A stretch of 64,000 nt of DNA from Aldehydirespirator sp965204875 (GCA_965204875.1 OZ242020.1:248001-312000), one strand, 5' to 3'. Counted from the first letter of the stretch, positions 1 through 9,042 are shown. The notes: a model not told the origin generated them from the sequence alone. A program made the numbers and translations.

Positions 1-767
1 CAGCCGGGCTCGCACAGGCTGCGGTCGCCGCCGAGACCCAGCACCAGCACCTCCGCTCCCAGCTCGCCGTCGCCGAGGCGATGCACGTGCAGGCGGGTGG
101 CGTCCCATCCCATGTTCGGGTGATCCCACGAGATCCAGGCCAGCATCGAGCCGTCGGGCGACACCCTCGGCGTCATCACGAAATCGGCGTCCGACCACAA
201 CGCCGACACCCGCTGCGAGCCGTCGGCGGCAACCGCGACCAACTCGTTGGCCGGCTCGCCGCCGGTGTCGTGGCACTCCCGCACGCACACACACCAGCGC
301 CCGTCAGGCGTGTTGCGGCCGTCCGCGTAGCGCCAGGCCCGCGGCGACGGGGGCGGCGCGGTGAGGGCAACCGGATCGCTGCCCGCAGCGTCGAGGCGCC
401 AGAGTCGCTGGTCTGCAAAGGCGGCATAGAACAGCGCACCGTCGTGGGGCCACCACGCCCCGCCGCCGTACTCGTGCACCAGCGTCCGCACGTTGGCGCC
501 CGGGGGTGTGACCTCGCGCACCTCGCGACTCCCCAGATCGCAGCGCATCACCGCGGTGCGCCCACCCTCGCCGGGACGGCTCTCGGCCCACCAGAGCTGC
601 CATGGTCGCACCGGATCGGCGATGACCTCTGAGATCCCGGCGGCGCCCTGCACCAGCAGGCGCGCCGTCACCGCCGAGGGCCAAGACCCGTGCGGCAACA
701 CGGCCGGCTCGGTCACCGCCCGCTCCCGTCCAACCGATCTCGACACCCGATCCGGAAACGCCGACAT
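1..767 (-). CDS. S9 family peptidase (prolyl oligopeptidase type), N-terminal part, cut by window edge
   Basis: The reverse strand reads open from an ATG at 767 to base 1, about 255 residues, and continues outside the window. It looks like the beta-propeller half of a prolyl-oligopeptidase/acylaminoacyl-peptidase: near residue 100 there is VHEYGGGAWW, then FADQRLWRLD, then the family hallmark WDHPNMGWDATRLHV near residues 220-235. The catalytic alpha/beta-hydrolase half lies beyond base 1. The enzyme is expected to be a cytoplasmic serine peptidase acting on short peptides. A GTG at 716 (reading VTEPAVLPHGSW), preceded by a purine-rich stretch, is an equally good start. It follows the aminotransferase gene on the same strand. 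Confidence 0.8.
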   Translation of the reverse strand, partial: MSAFPDRVSRSVGRERAVTEPAVLPHGSWPSAVTARLLVQGAAGISEVIADPVRPWQLWWAESRPGEGGRTAVMRCDLGSREVREVTPPGANVRTLVHEYGGGAWWPHDGALFYAAFADQRLWRLDAAGSDPVALTAPPPSPRAWRYADGRNTPDGRWCVCVRECHDTGGEPANELVAVAADGSQRVSALWSDADFVMTPRVSPDGSMLAWISWDHPNMGWDATRLHVHRLGDGELGAEVLVLGLGGDRSLCEPG

Positions 768-792
768 CTCGCCCGAGCAGGCCGGATCAGAC

Positions 793-885
793 TCGGCCCA
801 GACACTCGGCCATGCGGCCGAGGCGAGCCCACGCCGCTCCGCATGGTTCGCTATCGGCCCAGGCACTCGGCCATGCGGCCCAGGC
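793..885. repeat. Duplicated 3' end of the aminotransferase gene (two copies, 61 bases apart)
   Basis: Bases 793-824 and 854-885 are near-identical. The second copy encodes the real C-terminus (GRMAECLGR then stop) of the aminotransferase on the minus strand. The first copy lies just downstream, in the gap before the S9 peptidase. It is one of several gene-end duplications in this window. Confidence 0.8.
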
Positions 886-2050
886 CCTCTTCCAGGTCGT
901 CGTCACCCAGAGCGAAGGACAGCCGCAGCCCGCCACCCGCCCCGAAGGCCTCGCCGGGAACGACCGCGACCTTGGCCTGCTCCAGCAGCAGGTCGGCCAG
1001 CTCGAGGGTCGTGGCCGCGCCGGCGCCGCCGAAGTCGCGGCCCAGCAGGGCGCGGGCGTCCGGGTAGGCGTAGAAGGCGCCCTCGGGCTCTGCGCAGGTC
1101 AGCCCGTCGATGCCGCTCAGCAGCCGGTGCATGGTGCGGCGGCGGCGGTCGAAGTGCCGGCGCATCTCCACCACGGCATCCAGCGGGCCCGACACCGCGG
1201 CCAGCGCCGCGGCCTGTGCCACGTTGCAGACGTTGGAGGTGCTGTGGCTCTGCAGGTTGCGGGCCGCGGCCACCACGTCGCCCGGGCCGATCATCCAGCC
1301 GACCCGCCATCCGGTCATGGCATAGGTCTTGGCGACACCGTTCAGCACGATGCAGCGGTCGCGCAGTCCGGGAACCACCACCGGCATCGAGTGATGCTCT
1401 GCGTCGCCGTAGGTGAGGTGCTCGTATATCTCGTCGGTGAGCACCCAGATGCCGTGCTCGGCGGCCCAGCAGCCGATCTTCGCGATCTCGGCGCGCGGGT
1501 AGACGGCGCCGGTCGGGTTCGAGGGAGAGACGAATATCAGCGCCTTGGTTCGGGGGGTTCGGGCGGCCTCGAGCTGCTCGACACTCACACGGAAACCGCT
1601 CGCAGCCGTTGCCTGCACGGGCACCGCCGTGCCGCCCGACAGCGCTATCGGCTCGGGGTAGGTGGTCCAGTACGGGGTCGGCAGCAGCACCTCGTCACCG
1701 GCGTCCACCACCGCGGCCACGGCGTTGTAGACGGCGTGCTTGCCGCCGTTGGTGATCAGCACGTCGGCGGCGTCCACCTCCAGGCCCGAGTCGCGCCGGG
1801 TCTTGGCCGCCACCGCGTCGCGCAGCTCCTCGAGGCCGCCGACCGGGGTGTACTTGTGATGCTTGACGTCTCGGCAGGCGGCCGCGGCCGCCTCGACGAT
1901 GTGGTCGGGCGTGGCGAAGTCCGGCTCGCCGGCCCCGAAGCTGATGACCCGCTCCCCCGCGGCGCGCAGGACTCTGGCCTTGGCCGTCACCGCCAGGGTC
2001 GCCGAGGGTGCTATGGCGCCGACACGGCGCGAGATCCGTTCGCTGCTCAT
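851..2050 (-). CDS. aspC: Pyridoxal-phosphate aspartate-type aminotransferase, class I
   Basis: A 399-residue fold-type I aminotransferase, the usual family length, probably transferring the amino group between aspartate (or prephenate) and 2-oxoglutarate in the cytoplasm. Visible motifs are GEPDFATP near residue 41, SPSNPTGAVY near 165, the cofactor aspartate in LTDEIYEHL near 196, and the Schiff-base lysine in NGVAKTYAMTGWR at about residue 231. I chose the ATG at 2050 (MSSERISRRV) because family homology begins there; upstream reading frame to 2245 is low-complexity extension. It is divergent from serC, and both belong to amino acid synthesis. Substrate preference (aspartate versus prephenate) cannot be fixed from sequence alone. 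Confidence 0.9.
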   Translation of the reverse strand: MSSERISRRVGAIAPSATLAVTAKARVLRAAGERVISFGAGEPDFATPDHIVEAAAAACRDVKHHKYTPVGGLEELRDAVAAKTRRDSGLEVDAADVLITNGGKHAVYNAVAAVVDAGDEVLLPTPYWTTYPEPIALSGGTAVPVQATAASGFRVSVEQLEAARTPRTKALIFVSPSNPTGAVYPRAEIAKIGCWAAEHGIWVLTDEIYEHLTYGDAEHHSMPVVVPGLRDRCIVLNGVAKTYAMTGWRVGWMIGPGDVVAAARNLQSHSTSNVCNVAQAAALAAVSGPLDAVVEMRRHFDRRRRTMHRLLSGIDGLTCAEPEGAFYAYPDARALLGRDFGGAGAATTLELADLLLEQAKVAVVPGEAFGAGGGLRLSFALGDDDLEEGLGRMAECLGR

Positions 2051-2226
2051 GGCCGCAAGCCTAATCGCGGCACCTATGAGCGAGGAGGCCGGCTCCGGGC
2101 GGCAGAGACCACAATGAATCTCTGGGGTATCCGGGTTGGCGAGCGCTCTGCTGACCGTGCCTGCCCGTGGGCGCACGCTCCGCCCGAGCGTGTGCTCAAT
2201 CACCGGTGCTGCCAGACTGCGGAGCG

Positions 2227-3372
2227 ATGCCAACTCACGAGTCATCGCAGCCCGAGTCCATCACCATCCCGGCGCCGATGCTGCCCGGCGACGGGCGCTT
2301 CGGGTGCGGTCCTTCCAAGTTCCGCCCCGCCGCTGCCGAGGCACTAGCCGCCAGGGCCGTCGATTATCTGGGCACCAGCCACCGCAAGCCGGGTGTGCGC
2401 AGCGTGGTGGGTGAGCTGCGTGCCGGGATCGCGCAACTGCTGTGCGCTCCCGCCGGGCACGAGGTGCTGCTCGGCAACGGCGGCGCCACCGCCTTCTGGG
2501 ACGCAGCCGGCTTCGGCCTGATCGAGCGGCGCAGCCATCATCTCTCCCTGGGGGAGTTCAGCTCGAAGTTCGTCGCCGTGACCTCCGCCGCCCCCCATCT
2601 CGACGAGCCTTCGGTGACCGTCAGCGATTTCGGCACCCGCCCGCGCCTGGAACCCGTGCACGGCGTCGACGCCTACTGCTACCCACACAACGAGACCTCC
2701 ACCGGCGTGATGTTGGAGGTGTGCCGTCCCGAGGGCGACGACGACGCTGTAGTGCTGGTGGACGCCACCTCGGCCGCGGGCGGGCTGCGCTTCGACCCCG
2801 CCGCCGCCGACGCCTACTACTTCGCCCCCCAGAAGGCGCTGTCGAGCGACGGCGGCCTCTGGATGGCCGTGATGTCACCCGCCGCGGTCGAGCGGATCGA
2901 GCGCCTGGCATCGTCGGGCCGCTGGACGCCCGCCTTCCTGGACCTGAAACTGGCTCTGGACAACTCTCGCAAGGACCAGACCTACAACACTCCCGCGCTG
3001 GCCACCGTCTTTCTGACCGCGCAGCAGGTGGACTGGATCAACGGCAACGGCGGGCTGGAGTGGGCGGCGGCACGCAGCGACCGCTCAGCGGACATCCTCT
3101 ACGGGTGGGCTGAGGCGTCGGACATCGCCGAGCCGTTCGTGTCCGACACCGCGGCACGCAGCCGCGTGGTGGCCACGATCGACTTCGACGAGCGCGTCAG
3201 CGCGGAGGCCATCAGCACGGCGCTGCGAGCCAACGGCATCGTGGACACCGACGGCTACCGCAAGCTGGGCCGCAACCAGCTGCGCATCGGCATGTTCCCC
3301 GCCATCGACCCTGAGGACATCGAGGCACTCACCCACTGCATCGACTACATAGCCGAGCGCCTGATCGCCTGA
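2227..3372 (+). CDS. serC: Phosphoserine aminotransferase
   Basis: A 381-residue enzyme of the actinobacterial phosphoserine aminotransferase branch, converting 3-phosphohydroxypyruvate and glutamate to phosphoserine in serine synthesis (and possibly the analogous pyridoxal phosphate step). The N-terminal FGCGPSKFRP at about residue 25 and the PLP lysine in FAPQKALSSDGG at about 203 are characteristic of the family, as is LDLALDNSRKDQT-like sequence following it (here LKLALDNSRKDQTYNTPA). The ATG at 2227 is chosen because residues upstream of it are low-complexity. The gene ends 44 bases before the convergent carboxyltransferase gene, with a hairpin between them. Confidence 0.93.
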   Translation: MPTHESSQPESITIPAPMLPGDGRFGCGPSKFRPAAAEALAARAVDYLGTSHRKPGVRSVVGELRAGIAQLLCAPAGHEVLLGNGGATAFWDAAGFGLIERRSHHLSLGEFSSKFVAVTSAAPHLDEPSVTVSDFGTRPRLEPVHGVDAYCYPHNETSTGVMLEVCRPEGDDDAVVLVDATSAAGGLRFDPAAADAYYFAPQKALSSDGGLWMAVMSPAAVERIERLASSGRWTPAFLDLKLALDNSRKDQTYNTPALATVFLTAQQVDWINGNGGLEWAAARSDRSADILYGWAEASDIAEPFVSDTAARSRVVATIDFDERVSAEAISTALRANGIVDTDGYRKLGRNQLRIGMFPAIDPEDIEALTHCIDYIAERLIA

Positions 3373-3380
3373 CCACCCCG

Positions 3381-3420
3381 CCTGAGACGGGCGGCCGCGC
3401 CGTGCGGGCGACCCGTCAGG
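3381..3420. terminator. Hairpin between convergent genes
   Basis: CCTGAGACGGG on the left can pair with CCCGTCAGG on the right, leaving a two-base bulge, around a GC-rich 20-base loop region. It sits exactly between the serC stop and the convergent carboxyltransferase stop, so it may serve both strands. No T-run follows, so the terminator role is inferred from position. Confidence 0.5.
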
Positions 3421-4945
3421 GGGTGATGCCTGTGCGGGCCTTGGGCTCGGCGGGATGGCTGCGGCGCCGCACCGAGGCCGCCAACGCCGCAAGCACGGCG
3501 TTGCGCGTGTCGCGGGGATCGATGACCTCGTCGAAGCTGAGAGCCGAGGCCGAGCGATAGGCGGACTCCTCCTCGGCCCGGCGCAGGTCCTGGCGGGCCT
3601 GCTCGTCGGCGCCCACGGCCCGGCCGGCTCCGGCAGCGCCCATGGCGCCAACCGCAGCGGCCGGGTAGGCATAGCTGAGCGTCTGGGCGTCGTGGGGGTT
3701 CATGGCCATCACGCAGCTGCCGAAGCCGAACGCCTTACGTAGCGTGACGTGGATCTTGGCAGTGGTGGCACGGGCCTGGGCCGCGTACATGCGAGCCGCG
3801 GCCCGCAGCACGCCGGCCCGCTCCGAGGCGGTCCCGGCCAGCACGCCGGGCGTGTCGGCCAGGAACAGCAGCGGGATGTGGAAGCTGTCGCAGACGGCGA
3901 TGAAGTGGGCGGCCTTCTGTGCGGCGGCGGTGTCGATGGAACCGGCCAGCGCCTCGGGCTGGTTGGCCACGACCGCCACGGCCTCGCCCCCGACGCGGGC
4001 CAGGGCGCAGACGATCGAGCGACCGTATCCGGGTTGTATCTCCAGCGACTCGCCGCGATCGACGATGGCCCGCACCACGGCGGACATGTCATAGCCCTGC
4101 CTGGGGTCGCGGGGAACAAGGTCGAGCATCTCCTCGACGCGGCGACGGCCGGTGTCGCCGGTGCCGGCGAACGGCGGCCGCTCCCACGCCGACGATCCGA
4201 AGTAGGACAGGTAGCAGCGGATCTGGGCGAGCAGGTCGTGGTCGTCGAGGGCGGCGTTGTGAATGGTCCCGGCGCCGATGGCTACGTCGGGGCCGCCCAG
4301 CTCGGCCTTGCCGGCACGCTCCCCGAGCGACGCCTCCACCACCGGCGGGCCCGCGGTGAATATCGCCGCGTCGGCGGTCATCACCGAGAAGTCGCACAGC
4401 AGCGCCGTGACGGCGCCGTGCCCCGCCGAGGCGCCCATGACGCCGCAGACCATCGGTACGAGCCCGGAGAGCGCGGCCTGGGCCTGCAGGTCGTTGGGCC
4501 CGCCGCCGCCGGGGTCACCGGGCATGGGCGGCCGGTGCCCCGCCCCCTCCAGCAGCATGACCAGCGGGATGCGCTCGCGGCGGGCGATGTCGGCGATGCG
4601 CCAGCGCTTGCGGGTGGCGGCGGGGCCGATCGATCCGCCCATGGTGGTGAAGTCCTCGGCCCCGACCGCAACGGGCCGGCCGTCAATGGCGCCCACCCCG
4701 GCCACGAGTGCGTCGGCGGGCACGGGGCCGGCCAGGGTGCCTATCTCGGTGAACGATCCCGCATCGAGCAGCGCGCTGACACGACTGCGTGCGTCGAGGC
4801 GGCCAGCGGCCCGGCGCCGGGCCAGCCGCTCGGCGCCGCCCATGGCCCGCGCCTGCCGCCGGCGTTGCTCGAAGTCCTCGAGCGTGGCGTCCCAGCCGGA
4901 AGCGTCGCTCACTCGCTGCTGCACCCGGCACTCGACATGCCCCAC
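3416..4945 (-). CDS. Acyl-CoA carboxylase carboxyltransferase subunit (AccD/PccB type)
   Basis: A 509-residue biotin-dependent carboxyltransferase, the typical length of the beta subunit of acetyl-, propionyl- or methylcrotonyl-CoA carboxylases. It would move carboxyl from carboxybiotin to an acyl-CoA. There are two crotonase-fold halves: the first has the glycine-rich FTTMGGSIGPAATRKRWR and GVMGASAGHGAVTALLCDF, the second FLADTPGVLAGTASERAGV and RKAFGFGSCVMAM. The biotin carboxylase partner is not in the window. The N-terminus is slightly ragged: a GTG at 4912 (VSDASGWDATL) is a plausible alternative start. It lies in a cluster of acyl-CoA genes. Confidence 0.88.
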   Translation of the reverse strand: MGHVECRVQQRVSDASGWDATLEDFEQRRRQARAMGGAERLARRRAAGRLDARSRVSALLDAGSFTEIGTLAGPVPADALVAGVGAIDGRPVAVGAEDFTTMGGSIGPAATRKRWRIADIARRERIPLVMLLEGAGHRPPMPGDPGGGGPNDLQAQAALSGLVPMVCGVMGASAGHGAVTALLCDFSVMTADAAIFTAGPPVVEASLGERAGKAELGGPDVAIGAGTIHNAALDDHDLLAQIRCYLSYFGSSAWERPPFAGTGDTGRRRVEEMLDLVPRDPRQGYDMSAVVRAIVDRGESLEIQPGYGRSIVCALARVGGEAVAVVANQPEALAGSIDTAAAQKAAHFIAVCDSFHIPLLFLADTPGVLAGTASERAGVLRAAARMYAAQARATTAKIHVTLRKAFGFGSCVMAMNPHDAQTLSYAYPAAAVGAMGAAGAGRAVGADEQARQDLRRAEEESAYRSASALSFDEVIDPRDTRNAVLAALAASVRRRSHPAEPKARTGITP

Positions 4946-4960
4946 ACCGTACTTACGTGT

Positions 4961-5266
4961 CTATGCGCCCGCCCAGGGACCGAGGGTGTACATCCACAGC
5001 GCCGCCTGCCCTGGCAAGGACACGACCGCCAGTCCCAGCAGCCGCTTCCTGCGGCCGAACCAAAGCGCGAACCCCGCTGCCACCGTCGCCAGAGGCATCC
5101 AGTCCAGCCACGGAACCGGCACCGGTTGGTCCTCGATACCTACGTTGAACCACAAGACAAACCACGCCAGCAGCACGACAGCCGCCGAGACGGTCGCCCA
5201 CACAGTGACCAACGCTCTGCCCAAATAGGGGTCCGCCCCCGACTCACGACCCGGCAAGTCGGCCAT
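4961..5266 (-). CDS. Small integral membrane protein of unknown function
   Basis: 101 residues with hydrophobic stretches at about residues 20-42 (VTVWATVSAAVVLLAWFVLW), 55-68 and 78-92, separated by a basic RRKRLL turn. That suggests two or three membrane spans. Its start overlaps the end of the CoA-transferase gene by 23 bases in another frame, suggesting co-translation. I do not recognise the family. Confidence 0.6.
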   Translation of the reverse strand: MADLPGRESGADPYLGRALVTVWATVSAAVVLLAWFVLWFNVGIEDQPVPVPWLDWMPLATVAAGFALWFGRRKRLLGLAVVSLPGQAALWMYTLGPWAGA

Positions 5267-6722
5267 GCGCGTTACTGCCGGGGCCGTTGCCGGGCGTCAG
5301 CACCGGTGCGGGTCCGCCGGGGAGTTCTACCTGCCAGCCTGAGCGGCTCTGAACCACGGGCCGCCTGATCTCTTTGCCGGCGAGGCGAGCGGCCCAGGCG
5401 GCTGCGCCCGCCAGCGACACGTCTGCCAGGCCGCGGCGACCCTCGGCGGCCAGCTGTGCCGCGACGGTCGCGGCGGCCAGGCCCGCGATGGGGTCGGCAA
5501 TGGCGTCAGCGACGAACATGGGGGGATCGCCGCGCACGATCAGGCCGGCGGAGGCGGCCGCGTCGTCGCCGAACGCCACCCGGTTGCCGCCGCTTCCGCC
5601 GCGGCCGTGCCCGGTGATCGACACCCAGATTTTGCCCTGGGCCACATGCTCGGCCGGCTCGATGCCCCACTGCCGCATCACGCGGGGTCGGCTGGACTCC
5701 AGCACGATGTCGGCGCCCCCGATCAGCTCCCTGAGGCGGCCGGTGGCAAGCGGCTCTCCCAGAGGCAGGCTGAGCTGCCGCTTGCCGCCGTTGAGAAGGT
5801 CGAAGAACCCCGGCGGGCCGCGCCGGGCGCCGTCGGGCCGGGTGGCGGACTCCACCTTGAGGACACTGCACCCTGCGGCTGCCAGCAGGCCGCCCGCCAG
5901 CGGTCCGGCCCAGAGGCTGGTGAGATCCAATACGACCGGTGCGGGGTTGCCCGTCTTGTAGTCGATCACTGCCAGGTAGCCCGATGCGGTCTTGCCCGGA
6001 CGAGCACGGCCAGGGCTGTCACAGCCTGGACGGGCACGAGGCGCGGCGGCTTGTCCCGTGTGGATCCCCATCCGTTGCCTAGGCATCGGAGGGGGTGGTG
6101 CGTCAACCACGGCGATTTGTCCCGGGTGGGCTTCAGGCAATGGGCTTGCTTGTTCCGGCTGGACTTCCAGCAGGCGCCAGGGCTGCTCGGGCGGTGCGGT
6201 GGCGCCGACCGCGGCCACTGCGAGGCCGAGCAGCGAGGCCCGCTCCACGATTTCGGCCACCGGCATCATCTCCAGTCGCCTCACGACCGCGTGCCAGTCT
6301 GCAGGACTCACATTCGCACCCACCAAAGCCGGTAGAGACTCCACGTCTGAGGGCCGGGGCAGGTTCAACGCCACCCAGCCGTCCGCCGACCGCAACATGC
6401 GCGCGGACCCGCCCACGCTCGTCGAGCCCTGGCGGCCGGATCGGGTGAAAGCGGCCCGCTGCGCTGCCAGCGCCACCGGATCCACCATGACCTCGCGCCC
6501 GAGAGCGCGTGTGGCCCTGGCCAGACCGCCCGCCAGACCAACCAGGGGTCGCACGATGCCCGCGGGCGCCACCGCGGGCGGACCTGACGGCGCACCGGTC
6601 AGGTGCATGGCGCCCGACGCGGCCCACGCCCGCACGCAGCGTTCCTCGTCGATTCCGGCTGCTCCCATCGCCGGATCCGCTACAACCCCGGCAGCGAGTT
6701 CGGAGGCACCCGGCACGAGCAC
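5244..6722 (-). CDS. Family III CoA-transferase (CaiB/BaiF type) with N-terminal extension
   Basis: Roughly 490 residues from a GTG at 6722. The canonical family III entry motif VVLDLTSLWAGPLAGGLLAA followed by VLKVES and RPDGAR lies in the middle of the protein. It is followed by LLNGGKRQLSLPL, the substrate loop ADIVLESSRPRVM and VSITGHGR. The N-terminal part (WAASGAMHLTG through PRPSDVESLPALV) is also family-like, a layout I associate with actinobacterial members. A proline- and glycine-rich insert of about 50 residues (around bases 5990-6180) joins the halves and contains a degenerate repeat. Expected role: moving CoA between carboxylic acids in acyl-CoA catabolism. The start is uncertain; ATG 6668 or GTG 6716 are alternatives. 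Confidence 0.75.
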   Translation of the reverse strand: MLVPGASELAAGVVADPAMGAAGIDEERCVRAWAASGAMHLTGAPSGPPAVAPAGIVRPLVGLAGGLARATRALGREVMVDPVALAAQRAAFTRSGRQGSTSVGGSARMLRSADGWVALNLPRPSDVESLPALVGANVSPADWHAVVRRLEMMPVAEIVERASLLGLAVAAVGATAPPEQPWRLLEVQPEQASPLPEAHPGQIAVVDAPPPPMPRQRMGIHTGQAAAPRARPGCDSPGRARPGKTASGYLAVIDYKTGNPAPVVLDLTSLWAGPLAGGLLAAAGCSVLKVESATRPDGARRGPPGFFDLLNGGKRQLSLPLGEPLATGRLRELIGGADIVLESSRPRVMRQWGIEPAEHVAQGKIWVSITGHGRGGSGGNRVAFGDDAAASAGLIVRGDPPMFVADAIADPIAGLAAATVAAQLAAEGRRGLADVSLAGAAAWAARLAGKEIRRPVVQSRSGWQVELPGGPAPVLTPGNGPGSNAHGRLAGS

Positions 6723-6914
6723 CCAGAAGAAGGTAGCCCGAGCGGCCGGAACGACGCCGGAGTGCTTGCGCTGTCGGCCGACGTGAGCCGGCGATGCTGG
6801 CTCACAGCGCTTGTGGGTAGCTTGGCGCTGTTGGGCGGGCGACCGAAGCGGGTCACAATGGGCCGGTGGTCGAATCACACCGCGCCGCCCAGAGTCACAG
6901 AGCGGTAGGAGGAG

Positions 6915-7223
6915 ATGATGGTGGAGTTGCGTCCCGGCGCCAGGTTCCAGAGCACCGTGTGCATGACGGAGGTGATCGTCGTCAAGGGAGCAGGGCCGGT
7001 CGATCTGAGCTGCGGAGGCGCGCCCATGGTCCTGGCGGGCACCGCCGAGCGCTCCGGCGAGCCTGACCCGGACGCCGCCGGCGGCACCATGCTCGGGAAG
7101 CGCTACGGCGATCCCGATGAGACCATCGAAGTGTTGTGCACCAAGTCGGGCACCGGCTCCATGGCGCTCGGAGGCGCGACGCTGGAGGTCAAGCAGACGA
7201 AACCGCTCCCCGCCTCGGACTGA
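6915..7223 (+). CDS. Small conserved-looking protein of unknown function upstream of an acyl-CoA ligase
   Basis: 102 residues beginning MMVELRPGARFQSTVC, with a strong ribosome-binding site (AGGAGG six bases before the ATG). Features are hydrophobic beta-like strands (TEVIVVKGAG), a paired-cysteine-like VDLSCGGAPMVL, a GKRYGDPDETIEVLCTK segment with another cysteine, and a hydrophilic tail. No signal peptide or membrane span is visible. The coding signal is convincing (good SD, sense composition, co-directional with the ligase after it), but I cannot name its function. Confidence 0.65.
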   Translation: MMVELRPGARFQSTVCMTEVIVVKGAGPVDLSCGGAPMVLAGTAERSGEPDPDAAGGTMLGKRYGDPDETIEVLCTKSGTGSMALGGATLEVKQTKPLPASD

Positions 7224-7256
7224 AACGCAACAGCGCGCCCGGCCTCACAGCTTGCC

Positions 7257-7388
7257 GGACGCTCAACCTAACGCTGCGAGCCACAAGCCCGGAGACGCTC
7301 GCCACCACTTCGCAACGGAACCTGTGCGAGCATCGCAATCAGGCTGCGATCCGAACCGGCAGGGACGCTCATCCTCACGCTGCGAGCC
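7257..7388. repeat. Direct repeat pair in the gap before an acyl-CoA ligase
   Basis: Bases 7257-7282 and 7363-7388 are nearly the same 26-mer (GGACGCTC, then three or four variable bases, then ACGCTGCGAGCC). Additional degenerate copies of GCTCGCCACC and GCTGCGA lie between. The 184-base gap 7224-7407 holds no convincing gene; its reading frame is open into the ligase, but the sequence is repeat-derived. Confidence 0.7.
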
Positions 7389-7407
7389 GACCGGCAAGGG
7401 GACACTC

Positions 7408-8931
7408 GTGAACATCATGATGCTGCTGGAGATGGCGGCAACCGCCATGGGCGACCGGGTCGCGGCAGGCCCGCAGCGAGGTGGCCTGACCGGTGATGGC
7501 CTGCTGGCCGGCGCGGCCGCTCTCGCAGGCCGCTTGCGAGCCTCGCAGGCCGAGCACCTGGTGGTGTGCGACAAACCGAGCGCCGCCCTGCCCGTGGCGC
7601 TGTTCGGCGCGGCCTGGGCCGGTGTGCCCTACGTGCCGATCAACTTCCGGCTCCCAGACGAAGACCTGCGCGAGCTGGCGGCGCGCGTCACGCCGGCCCT
7701 GGCGGTCGCGGACGCCGCCGGCGCGCAGCGGCTGGCAGGCGTGGACGGCCTTGAGATCGTCGAGCGCCAGGATCTCCTGGCCGAGACGGCCGGCGCGGGC
7801 GCACAGGATCAGGCGGCTCCCGCCGAGTCGGGCGATTGGCCCATGGATCCCGAGGCGGCGGCCGTGCTGCTCTACACCAGCGGCACGACCGGCTCACCCA
7901 AGTCGGCCGTGCTGCGCCACCGGCACCTGGTGTCCTACGTGTTCGGCACGGTCGAGTTCGCCTCGTCCTCCGGCGACGAGGCTCACCTGATGGCGGTGCC
8001 GCCGTACCATGTGGCCTCGGTGGCTGCGCAACTGTCGCAGATCTACTCGGGGCGCCGCCTGGTGCCGCTGCCCCGATTCGACGCCGACGCCTGGATCGAC
8101 CTGGCCCTCGCCGAGCGGGTCACCCATGCCATGCTGGTTCCCACGATGCTGGCCCGGATCGTGGCTGCGCTCGACCGGCGCGGTCTGGCGCTGCCGTCGC
8201 TCAAGTCCCTGGCCTATGGCGGGGGCAAGTCCCACAGAGCGGTGGTGGAGAGGGCGCTCGAGTTGTTCCCGAGCGCGTCATTCTCCCACGCCTACGGCCT
8301 CACAGAGACCAGCTCAACGATCTGCGTGCTGGGCCCGGACGACCACCGCCGCGCCGCCGCCTCCGATGATCCCGGAATGCGTGCCCGGCTGACCTCGGTG
8401 GGCCGGCCCCTGCCGACGGTCGAGCTGTCGCTGCGAGCCGATGACGGCACCGCAGCGGCACCGGGCACCGTGGGCGAGATCTGGGTCAGGGGTGAGCACG
8501 TCGCCGGCGAGTACACCGAGGGAGGTTCGCGGCTCGACGCCGGCGGGTGGTTCTGCACCCGCGACAGCGGGCGGCTTGACGAGGCCGGCTACCTGTGGGT
8601 GCTGGGCCGCAACGACGACATCATCGTGCGCGGCGGTGAGAACATATCTCCGGGCGAGATAGAGGACGCGCTGCTGACCCACCCGAGCCTCATAGACGCC
8701 GCCGCCTTCGCTGTCGCCAGCCGGGAATGGGGCGAGGAGGTGGCGGTGGCCGTCGTGTCCCGAAACCCGGCGCCCGATGCCGGCGAGCTGCGCGAGCTGG
8801 TGCGCACCCGGCTCCGCTCCAGCCGTGTGCCCACGCTCGTGGAGTTCGTGGACGAGTTGCCCTACAACGAGACCGGCAAGCTGCTGCGCCGCGTGCTGCG
8901 AGAGCGCTTCGGCCGATCCGGCGATGATTGA
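7408..8931 (+). CDS. AMP-forming acyl-CoA synthetase (long- or medium-chain fatty acid or aromatic acid ligase)
   Basis: 507 residues of the adenylate-forming superfamily. It activates a carboxylic acid with ATP to the acyl adenylate and then the CoA thioester. The P-loop-like motif YTSGTTGSPKSA is near residue 155, the acid-binding segment YGLTETSS near 297, the hinge-region RDSGRLDEAGYLWVLGRNDD precedes the C-terminal domain, and the catalytic lysine is in NETGKLLRR near 491. The GTG at 7408 is chosen because homology begins at MLLEMAATAMGDR; the frame is open upstream through repeat sequence. The acid specificity cannot be read from the sequence. It is next to an enoyl-CoA hydratase, consistent with a beta-oxidation-type pathway. 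Confidence 0.88.
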   Translation: MNIMMLLEMAATAMGDRVAAGPQRGGLTGDGLLAGAAALAGRLRASQAEHLVVCDKPSAALPVALFGAAWAGVPYVPINFRLPDEDLRELAARVTPALAVADAAGAQRLAGVDGLEIVERQDLLAETAGAGAQDQAAPAESGDWPMDPEAAAVLLYTSGTTGSPKSAVLRHRHLVSYVFGTVEFASSSGDEAHLMAVPPYHVASVAAQLSQIYSGRRLVPLPRFDADAWIDLALAERVTHAMLVPTMLARIVAALDRRGLALPSLKSLAYGGGKSHRAVVERALELFPSASFSHAYGLTETSSTICVLGPDDHRRAAASDDPGMRARLTSVGRPLPTVELSLRADDGTAAAPGTVGEIWVRGEHVAGEYTEGGSRLDAGGWFCTRDSGRLDEAGYLWVLGRNDDIIVRGGENISPGEIEDALLTHPSLIDAAAFAVASREWGEEVAVAVVSRNPAPDAGELRELVRTRLRSSRVPTLVEFVDELPYNETGKLLRRVLRERFGRSGDD

Positions 8932-8961
8932 CAGAGCGCCCGGTGCTGCGAGAGCGCTTCG
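8893..8961. repeat. Duplicated 3' end of the acyl-CoA ligase gene
   Basis: The 19-mer beginning GTGCTGCGAGAGCGCTTCG occurs at 8893-8911, inside the last codons of the ligase, and again at 8943-8961, just after its stop. The period is 50 bases. A shorter echo of the stop region (TTGA, CAGAGCGC) recurs near 9019-9030. Confidence 0.8.
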
Positions 8962-9042
8962 CGAAACCGTGCGGCTGAGCAACCCCTGGCCGATACGCAA
9001 GATCAGCCGTCAAGCGGTTGAACAGAGCGCTGGGGTGAGGGT

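Noticed and set aside
3749..5368. 539-codon plus-strand frame
   Set aside because: Antisense to the carboxyltransferase; no motifs, Gly/Arg/His-rich.
7117..7407. N-terminal extension of the acyl-CoA ligase
   Set aside because: It overlaps the small upstream gene and repeat sequence; family homology starts at the GTG 7408.
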